From NCBI GenBank assembly GCA_007128865.1, contig SKWP01000086.1:1-18289 (forward strand): a DNA stretch of 18,289 nt, in the 5' to 3' direction. Below the pieces are notes generated by a model. It saw only the letters and a program-made list of their open reading frames with translations. It did not search any database and was not told the origin of the DNA. This DNA comes from Paracoccaceae bacterium (GTDB taxonomy: Bacteria; Pseudomonadota; Alphaproteobacteria; Rhodobacterales; Rhodobacteraceae). The position numbers and the translations under genes were made by a program. Positions 12,551 through 18,289 of the stretch are shown here, piece after piece (within the stretch, counting starts at the first letter, position 1; each line of letters starts with the position of its first letter).

Positions 12551-14227
12551 ATGATATCTCGTCCGGTTGTCCAGGGTCGCGAGTTTGCGGTTGCCTCGGG
12601 CCATCCGCTGGCCAGCCAGGCAGCGTATGAAATCCTGCGTGGCGGCGGCAATGCGGTTGATGCCGGTGTTGCCGCAGGCATTGCCCTGGGTGTGCTCGAA
12701 AGCGAACTGGTGGGTTTTGCCGGTGTCGCGCCGATCATGATCCGCGAGGCCGGATCGGGCAGGTTGGCGACCATAAGCGGGGTGGGCCCGTGGCCGGCAG
12801 CTGCGGATATCCGTGTTTTCGAAGAGGAATACGAAGGCAGGATTCCGCTTGGCATCCTGCGAACCGTGGTTCCGGCTGCGCCGGATGCATGGATAACCGC
12901 ACTGGATCGCTTCGGGACCATGGGTTTTGCCGATGTCGCCGAACACGCAATCGAATTCGCGCGCAACGGGTTTCACATGTACCCGCTGATGGCGGACCTC
13001 ATCGCCAGGTATCAGGATAACTATGCCCGCTTTCCGACCAACCGGGAGATCTATCTTCCCGGCGGCCGTGCCCCGCAGCCCGGAGACCTCTTCCTGCAGA
13101 CCGATCTTGCTGCAACGCTGTCCTTCATGGCCGAAGAGGACAGGGCCGCGGCCCGCCGCGGGGGGCGAACCGCCGGCCTCGCCGCTGCAAGAGCGGCGTT
13201 CTATACCGGCGATATCGCGCGCAGCATCGTCGACTTCCACAAGGCCGAGGGCGGCTGGTTGCGCGAGGCTGATCTTTCCGGATTCTCCGTCGACGTCGAG
13301 GAACCCATTTCCGTGCGGTTCCGCGATTGGGAGGTCTTCGGTTGCGGGCCCTGGTGTCAGGGCATCATGTTGCTGGAAACATTGTCGATACTTGACGGTG
13401 TGGATCTCGAGGCCCTGGGCCACAACAGCGCAGAATACCTGCATTTCGTGACCGAGGCGATCAAGCTCGCAGCAGCCGACCGCGATGCCTTCGTCGGTGA
13501 TCCGCACCATGTTGATGTACCGGTCGGGACGATGCTTTCGGCGGACTTCGCGGCCGCCCGCAGACAGAAGATTCGCGCCGGGGTGGCATCACCCGACATC
13601 CCCGCGCCCGGTGTGGTGAATGTGGAGCCGCCTTCCGAGACACAGCTTGACACGAGTTATGTCTGCGTTGTCGATGCTGCCGGAAACATCTTTTCCGCCA
13701 CGCCCAGCGACGGGTCGTTTCACGGGCCGGTCATTCCCGGCACCGGCATGGTGATGTCGCCCCGCGGGCAGCAATCCTGGGTGGATCGCAGTCATCCGTC
13801 GCGCGTGGCGCCGGGGCGACGGCCACGGCTGACGCCGAACCCGGCGATAGCGATCAGCAAGCAGCGGATCATGCCCTTCGGGTCGCCCGGTGGCGATGTG
13901 CAGACCCAGGCAATGCTGCAGGCGTTTCTCAATCATGTTGTATTCGGCATGGATGTTCAGGCGGCGATCGAGGCCCCGAGGCTGGCGTCATACAGCTTTC
14001 CGTCATCCTTTTCGCCGCATGAATCGGAACCCGGCGTCCTGCGCGTCGAACAGCGGATACCGGCGGCGGTCAGACGGCAACTGGCAGATTTCGGCCATCG
14101 GGTGGTGGACTGGCCGGACTGGTCGTGGCTTGCCGGCTCTGTCCTGATGATCGATGCCAGCCGCGAAGGCGGAAGCCGTCGTGCTGCGGCCGATCCGCGT
14201 CGGGCCGCGCAGGCCATGGCCCGGTGA
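12551..14227 (+). CDS. Gamma-glutamyltranspeptidase-like Ntn hydrolase, no signal peptide
   Basis: 558 aa, the normal GGT length. Family members are made as one chain that cuts itself before a Thr, which becomes the nucleophile. The match is T368 in DTSYVCVVDAAGN, aligned with TTHYSVVD of E. coli GGT, giving subunits of about 367 and 191 residues. Other GGT marks are EILRGGGNAVDAGVAAG (28-44), FGTMGFADVAEHAIEFARNG and FGSPGGDVQTQAML with the glycine pair 447-448, then AIEAPRL. By my alignment the glutamyl-binding Arg (DFREMAP in E. coli) is Val78 in TISGVGPWP, and the SSMSP serines are replaced by PRLTP (425-429). A classical gamma-glutamyl substrate is therefore doubtful. No signal peptide is seen, so it should act in the cytosol, on an imported compound. 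GAGGA (12539-12543) supports ATG 12551; longer in-frame versions overlap tctC. A cephalosporin-acylase-like or CapD-like amidase is possible. Confidence 0.85.
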   Translation: MISRPVVQGREFAVASGHPLASQAAYEILRGGGNAVDAGVAAGIALGVLESELVGFAGVAPIMIREAGSGRLATISGVGPWPAAADIRVFEEEYEGRIPLGILRTVVPAAPDAWITALDRFGTMGFADVAEHAIEFARNGFHMYPLMADLIARYQDNYARFPTNREIYLPGGRAPQPGDLFLQTDLAATLSFMAEEDRAAARRGGRTAGLAAARAAFYTGDIARSIVDFHKAEGGWLREADLSGFSVDVEEPISVRFRDWEVFGCGPWCQGIMLLETLSILDGVDLEALGHNSAEYLHFVTEAIKLAAADRDAFVGDPHHVDVPVGTMLSADFAAARRQKIRAGVASPDIPAPGVVNVEPPSETQLDTSYVCVVDAAGNIFSATPSDGSFHGPVIPGTGMVMSPRGQQSWVDRSHPSRVAPGRRPRLTPNPAIAISKQRIMPFGSPGGDVQTQAMLQAFLNHVVFGMDVQAAIEAPRLASYSFPSSFSPHESEPGVLRVEQRIPAAVRRQLADFGHRVVDWPDWSWLAGSVLMIDASREGGSRRAAADPRRAAQAMAR

Positions 14228-14232
14228 AGGCG

Positions 14233-15513
14233 ATGACCGAAGTCTCGGCAATCGTCATCGGCGCGGGCATCATAGGCACTGCCTGCGCGCTCCAGCTTGC
14301 CAGGGCAGGGGTGCGGGTGCGTCTCATCGACCCCGAAGAGCCCGGCTCGGCCTGCTCATCCGGTAACGCCGGTTCGATCAGCGAGGAATCGATCGTGCCG
14401 ATGGCGCTTCCGGGGATGCTGGCAAAGGTGCCGGGTTGGCTCATGGATCCCGAAGCACCGTTGCATGTGCGCTGGCGATACGTGCCGCGCGCCGCGCCGT
14501 GGCTGCTGCGCTGGATCGTGGCGAGCAGCGAATCGAACGCCGCGGCTTCGGCTGCGGCGCTGCGTCCCTTCCTCTCGGGGGCGGTCGATGCCTATGCAGA
14601 TCTGCTGGGCGCCGGCAGTTTCGATGCCCTTGTGCGCAGGCGCGGACAGCTGATTGTCTGGGAATCGACCGCGCCCTCGCGCAGCGAACGCGCCGCCCAT
14701 GCCCTGCGCGAACGGCACGGGGTGGCGATGCGCTGGCTCGGTCCGGCTGAAATCGCCGAGATCGAACCCAATCTGGCCGGACATTTCGCACGCGGGTTGC
14801 TGCTGGAACGTCACGGTCAGGTGGTTGACCCGAAGCGCGTCGTATCGGCGCTTGCACGCGACTTCATCGCTGCGGGCGGCGCGGTTGTCCGGGCGCGGGT
14901 GGCCCGTCTCGTGCCCACCGGGGCCGGAGGCCGGGTGATTCTGGACGACGGCAGCGAATTGGGCGCTGATCGGATCGTCGTTTCGGCCGGTGCGTGGTCG
15001 CGCGAACTGGCGCGGCAAGCAGGGGTGGATGTTCCGCTCGAGACCGAGCGCGGCTATCACGCAATGATCGATGGCGCTGCCGCGATCTGTTCACGGCCGG
15101 TGATGCATGGTGACCTGAGCTTCATTGCCACGCCCATGGCCGACGGGCTCCGGATCGCCGGCACGGTCGAGATCGCCGGTCTGTCGGCCCCGCCGGATTA
15201 CCGTCGCGCGCAAGTCCTGCTTGCGCAGGCGCGGCGGATGTTCCGGGGGCTGGATACACAGCAAGCCAGCTACTGGATGGGATTGCGCCCCTCGGTGCCC
15301 GACAGCGTTCCGGTGATCGGAGAGGCCCCTTCGGCCGGGGGCATCCTGTTTGCCTTCGGTCATGGTCATCTGGGCATGACCGGCGCCCCGGCCACAGCCC
15401 GCATCATCCGCGACCTTGCCCTTGACCGGAAACCCAATATCGACCTTGCGCCGTTCCGGCCTGACCGCTTTCGCGGCATCTTTGGCCATGGCAGACGCGC
15501 CGGCCAGGCCTGA
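14233..15513 (+). CDS. FAD-dependent amino-acid oxidoreductase, DAO/DadA type
   Basis: 426 aa, matching D-amino-acid dehydrogenase-like enzymes. The FAD-binding dinucleotide fold begins at once: VIGAGIIGTACALQLARAGV (GxGxxG at 10-15) and the acidic end LIDPEEPGSACSSGNAGSIS. The C-terminal part has LRPSVPDSVPVIGEAP and FGHGHLGMTGAPATARIIRDL, the flavin-contact region of the DAO family. Such enzymes oxidise an amino acid or secondary amine to an imino acid, passing electrons to quinone or oxygen. It follows the Ntn hydrolase by five bases. ATG 14233 is the natural start and has GAAGG (14226-14230) close by. A GTG at 14224 overlapping the previous stop would add three residues. No membrane segment is seen. 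The probable job is deaminating an amino acid freed by the preceding hydrolase. A sarcosine, proline or opine oxidase role cannot be excluded. Confidence 0.88.
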   Translation: MTEVSAIVIGAGIIGTACALQLARAGVRVRLIDPEEPGSACSSGNAGSISEESIVPMALPGMLAKVPGWLMDPEAPLHVRWRYVPRAAPWLLRWIVASSESNAAASAAALRPFLSGAVDAYADLLGAGSFDALVRRRGQLIVWESTAPSRSERAAHALRERHGVAMRWLGPAEIAEIEPNLAGHFARGLLLERHGQVVDPKRVVSALARDFIAAGGAVVRARVARLVPTGAGGRVILDDGSELGADRIVVSAGAWSRELARQAGVDVPLETERGYHAMIDGAAAICSRPVMHGDLSFIATPMADGLRIAGTVEIAGLSAPPDYRRAQVLLAQARRMFRGLDTQQASYWMGLRPSVPDSVPVIGEAPSAGGILFAFGHGHLGMTGAPATARIIRDLALDRKPNIDLAPFRPDRFRGIFGHGRRAGQA

Positions 15514-15703
15514 AGGCTGCCCCTCGACGGGCCGGGCATGCCGCATCCACCATGCGACTGCGCGCCGGAACGGGCGGTCAGGCTGCGCTGGTTTGCCGCG
15601 CTGATACCGGGGGTCGGGTATGCTGTGCTAACCGGATCGGGGCCTTGATGCGCCACAGGCGGCGCCCTACTGTCTCCGCGAACGCAGAATGGCAAGGCAG
15701 GAC
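15514..15703 (+). other. Intergenic region between the DAO gene and ctaA
   Basis: No gene is seen. Weak hairpins occur after the DAO stop: GCCC (15519-15522) with GGGC (15529-15532), and CGCAT (15542-15546) with ATGCG (15552-15556). Neither has a T-run, so no convincing terminator can be named. A possible -10-like TATGCT lies at 15619-15624, but no -35 stands at proper distance. The ctaA ribosome binding site AAGG is at 15694-15697. Confidence 0.4.
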
Positions 15704-16864
15704 ATGAGCGGCAGGCGCAGCATCTTCGAGGAGGTTTCCGGCAACCGGCCACCAGCCACAGCACCGTCATCCGATGGCGCGCGGACGGCTTCGCTGCGCG
15801 CACGTCGTGCGGCGCGACTCTGGCTTGTGTCGCTGTTTGCGCTGGTGGTCATCATGGTCATCGTGGGCGGGCTGACCCGGCTGACCGGCTCGGGGCTGTC
15901 GATCACCGAATGGCGGCCGGTGACCGGGGCAATCCCGCCGCTGAGCGCCGATGCCTGGGCCGAGGAATTCGAGAAGTACCGGCTCATCCCCCAGTACCAG
16001 TTGATGAACCGCGGGATGTCGCTGGAGGAATTCAAGGTCATCTACTGGTGGGAATGGGGGCATCGCCAGCTCGGGCGGCTGATCGGGCTGGTCTGGGCGG
16101 CAGGGTTTGCGGCGCTCTGGCTGACCGGGCGGCTGCCGCGCGGCTGGTCGGGCCGCTTCTGGCTGCTGGGGGCGCTGGGCGGCGTGCAGGGGGCGATCGG
16201 CTGGTGGATGGTGGCCTCGGGGCTGCAGGATGACATGCTCGCGGTCGCGCCCTATCGTCTGGCGGTGCATCTGGGCCTTGCCTTCGTGATCCTGGGGCTG
16301 CTGAGCTGGTACATCGGGCAGCTGGGCCGCAGCGGGACCGAGCTGATGCAGGCGCGCCGCCTGCGCGACCGCGCCCAGATGGGCGGTGCGACCGGGCTCA
16401 TGCATCTGGGGCTGGTGCAGATCCTGCTGGGCGCGCTGGTTGCCGGCAATGCGGCGGGCCGGGTCTATGTCGACTGGCCGCTGATGCATGGGGTGTTCTT
16501 TCCGCCCGAAAGCCTCGATCTGGTGCCGATGTGGCGCAATTTCTTCGAGAACGAGGCGATGGTCCAGTTCCTGCACCGGATGGCGGGGTATCTGCTGGTG
16601 GTTGTCGGGTTGCTGTTCTGGCTTCGGGCCAGGAAGAGCCCGCATCGGGCGGTGCGGCGGGCCGTACACGGGGTTTTTGCGGTACTGCTGGCGCAGGTGG
16701 TTCTGGGTATCCTGACGCTGATGCAGGGCGCGCCGGTGGCCTGGGCGATTGCCCATCAGGCGCTGGCGGTCGGGCTGTGGGTGATGATCCTTCATGCCCG
16801 CTTCGTGGTTGCCTATCCGGTGGCGGACGGGCTGCGCAGTGCGGGCAGGGGGGGCATATCATGA
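15704..16864 (+). CDS. ctaA: Heme A synthase, COX15/CtaA type 2
   Basis: 386 aa. CtaA oxidises the C8 methyl of heme O to the formyl group of heme A for cytochrome aa3 oxidases, in the cytoplasmic membrane. About eight helices are present, and the conserved His residues sit where expected: EWGHRQLGRLIGL, RLAVHLGLAF, DWPLMHGVFFP, FLHRMAGYLLV and IAHQALAVGL. The N-terminal GGLTRLTGSGLSITEWRPVTGAIPPL and the long first external loop ending IPQYQLMNRGMS mark the alphaproteobacterial/mitochondrial type. This type lacks the loop Cys pair of the Bacillus type. I prefer ATG 15704 because AAGG lies six bases before it; ATG 15689 would add five residues (MARQD) without a site. It overlaps the next gene by ATGA. 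It is core respiration and unrelated to the catabolic genes. Confidence 0.95.
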   Translation: MSGRRSIFEEVSGNRPPATAPSSDGARTASLRARRAARLWLVSLFALVVIMVIVGGLTRLTGSGLSITEWRPVTGAIPPLSADAWAEEFEKYRLIPQYQLMNRGMSLEEFKVIYWWEWGHRQLGRLIGLVWAAGFAALWLTGRLPRGWSGRFWLLGALGGVQGAIGWWMVASGLQDDMLAVAPYRLAVHLGLAFVILGLLSWYIGQLGRSGTELMQARRLRDRAQMGGATGLMHLGLVQILLGALVAGNAAGRVYVDWPLMHGVFFPPESLDLVPMWRNFFENEAMVQFLHRMAGYLLVVVGLLFWLRARKSPHRAVRRAVHGVFAVLLAQVVLGILTLMQGAPVAWAIAHQALAVGLWVMILHARFVVAYPVADGLRSAGRGGIS

Positions 16865-18289
16865 CCGCGTTCGAGGCGTTGATGGCTTTCCAGCGCCAGA
16901 CCGAGGCGCTTGGCCAGATCATGGGCAGGCTGGGCTGGGATCAGGAAACCGTGATGCCGCGCGGTGCCGCGGCCCAGCGCGCCGAGGAAATGGCGGCACT
17001 TGAGACCGTTCTGCACGACCGACGCGCCGATCCTCGAGTGGCCGAATGGCTGGCGGTGGCCGAGGCGCCCGATCCCGCCGGGGCTGCAGCCTTGCGCTGG
17101 ATCGGCCGCGCCCATGCCCGCGCCACACGGGTGCCGGCGCAGCTGGCGGCCGAGATCGCGCGCGCCACCTCGATCAGCCAGGGTGTCTGGGCGCAGGCGC
17201 GCGAACGCGACGATGTGGCGATGTTCCTGCCGCATCTGGCCGGGGTGCTTGCATTGCGGCGCGAGGAGGCGGCGGCGCTGATCGATGGCGCGGACGATGG
17301 CGGGGACCGGGGCGCGGCGCTGTATGACGCGCTGCTGGACGATTACGAACCCGGCGCGCGTTCGGCCCGGATCGCGGCGCTGTTTGCCGCCATGCGCCCG
17401 CGGCTGGTGGCCCTGCGCGCCGCGGTCATGGATGCGCCCCGCCGGCCCGAGCCGCTGCGCGGGCTGTTCGCGCGCGAGGCCCAGCTGCGCCTGGCGCGTC
17501 GTCTGGCCGAGACCTTCGGCTATGACTTTTCCCGCGGCAGGCTGGATCTGGCGGTGCATCCGTTTTCTTCGGGGTCGGGGGCGGATGTGCGGATCACCAC
17601 GCGGGTGGCCGAGGACGAGCCCTTCAACTGCCTCTATTCCACCATTCACGAGGTTGGCCATGCCGCCTATGAGCAGGCGGTCGATGCGGCCTATGCGCTG
17701 ACGCCGCTGGGGCGGGGCGTGTCGATGGGCGTGCATGAAAGCCAGAGCCGCATCTATGAAAACCAGCTTGGCCGTTCGCCGGCGTTCTGCGAATGGCTGT
17801 ACGCGCAGATGGTGGCGGAATTCGGCGACATGGGGCTGGACGGGGCCGATGCCTTCTGCCTCGCGGTCAACCGGGTGGCGCCGGGTTACATCCGCACCGA
17901 ATCCGACGAGGTGCAGTACAACCTGCACATCATGCTGCGATTCGATCTGGAGCGCGAACTGATCGCCGGACGGCTTGAGGTGGCCGACCTCGAAGCGGCC
18001 TGGAATGCCCGGTTTGCCGCCGATTTCGGCTTTGCGGTTGACCGCCCGGCGCATTGGCTGTTGCAGGATGTGCACTGGTCGATCGGGTTGTTCGGCTATT
18101 TCCCGACCTACAGCCTTGGCAATGTTCATGCCGGTCGGCTGCATGTGGCGCTGCGCCGAGACATTCCCGATCTTGATGCCAGGTTGCAGCGGGGCGAACT
18201 TGCCGAGGCTACCGGCTGGCTGCGCGAAAAGGTCCAGCGATACGGTGCGCTGATGCTTCCCGATGCGACCATAGCCGGCGCCGTCGGGG
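16861..18289 (+). CDS. M32 metallocarboxypeptidase (carboxypeptidase Taq family), 3' end outside window
   Basis: 476 complete codons are visible and no stop is reached. M32 enzymes are roughly 490-500 aa, so only a short tail is missing. They are cytosolic zinc carboxypeptidases that trim residues from peptide C-termini. The metal motif HEVGH is at 263-267 (STIHEVGHAAYEQ). The third ligand Glu is E293 in GVHESQSRIYEN, the family HESQSR signature. DVHWSIGLFGYFPTYSLGN, another M32 hallmark, lies near the end. The N-terminus has the helical GRLGWDQETVMP pattern of the family. ATG 16861 overlaps the ctaA stop as ATGA, so the two are probably translationally coupled. The coding sequence is visibly richer in GC than the catabolic genes upstream. 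Confidence 0.95.
   Translation, partial: MTAFEALMAFQRQTEALGQIMGRLGWDQETVMPRGAAAQRAEEMAALETVLHDRRADPRVAEWLAVAEAPDPAGAAALRWIGRAHARATRVPAQLAAEIARATSISQGVWAQARERDDVAMFLPHLAGVLALRREEAAALIDGADDGGDRGAALYDALLDDYEPGARSARIAALFAAMRPRLVALRAAVMDAPRRPEPLRGLFAREAQLRLARRLAETFGYDFSRGRLDLAVHPFSSGSGADVRITTRVAEDEPFNCLYSTIHEVGHAAYEQAVDAAYALTPLGRGVSMGVHESQSRIYENQLGRSPAFCEWLYAQMVAEFGDMGLDGADAFCLAVNRVAPGYIRTESDEVQYNLHIMLRFDLERELIAGRLEVADLEAAWNARFAADFGFAVDRPAHWLLQDVHWSIGLFGYFPTYSLGNVHAGRLHVALRRDIPDLDARLQRGELAEATGWLREKVQRYGALMLPDATIAGAVG

Noticed and set aside
11374..12966. 530-aa minus-strand open frame opposite the second tctC and the GGT-like gene
   Set aside because: It crosses two real genes and their intergenic hairpin, and shows no domain motif; a shadow frame.
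15617..15623. GGTATGC upstream of ctaA, same as a half-site in the iclR spacer
   Set aside because: A single seven-base match without an inverted partner in front of an unrelated respiratory gene; chance is likely.
16813..18144. 443-aa minus-strand open frame opposite the M32 peptidase
   Set aside because: The plus strand carries HEVGH, HESQSR and other M32 signatures; the antisense frame has only low-complexity basic sequence.
1..18289. CRISPR arrays, tRNA or rRNA genes, insertion sequences, integrases, attachment repeats
   Set aside because: I looked for regular repeats, cloverleaf-like sequences and transposase or integrase motifs and saw none.

Overview
The window looks like a high-GC alphaproteobacterial chromosome, most likely Rhodobacterales or a relative. 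The evidence is the GC-rich codon use, a COX15-type (type 2) heme A synthase, a cobyric acid synthase end, and the abundance of tripartite tricarboxylate transporter (TTT) genes. The lineage call is an inference from gene content, not from a marker gene.

Layout. (1) 1-368: 3' end of cobyric acid synthase (cobQ). (2) 369-670: non-coding leader with a candidate promoter. (3) 671-8501: six same-strand genes that look like one operon: tctC, tctB, tctA, a class IV (branched-chain type) aminotransferase, hyuB and hyuA. (4) 8510-8564: a strong inverted repeat between convergent genes, a likely bidirectional terminator. (5) 8558-9373, minus strand: an IclR-family regulator. (6) 9374-9477: a divergent control region with a TTGACA promoter and several inverted repeats. 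(7) 9478-15513: a second operon: tctB, tctA, tctC, a gamma-glutamyltranspeptidase-like Ntn hydrolase without a signal peptide, and a DadA-like FAD amino-acid oxidoreductase. (8) 15704-18289: heme A synthase (ctaA) overlapping by ATGA with an M32 carboxypeptidase that runs off the window end. The flanks (cobQ, ctaA, M32 peptidase) are housekeeping genes and appear GC-richer than the middle. The 15-kb middle therefore reads as an accessory catabolic cassette.

How the genes may work together (inference). Two TTT importers, each with its own periplasmic binding protein, would bring in anionic or amide-type compounds. HyuAB is an ATP-dependent cyclic amide/imide hydrolase pair (5-oxoprolinase, N-methylhydantoinase or caprolactamase type) and would open a lactam or hydantoin ring. 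The Ntn hydrolase would cleave an amide or isopeptide inside the cell. The aminotransferase and the FAD oxidoreductase would take the nitrogen off the resulting amino acids. The IclR protein sits between the operons and probably controls at least the divergent one. The Ntn hydrolase keeps its nucleophile Thr but seems to lack the residues that hold the gamma-glutamyl group in true GGTs, so the substrate is probably not glutathione. Neither the substrate nor the joint action of the two operons is shown by the sequence.
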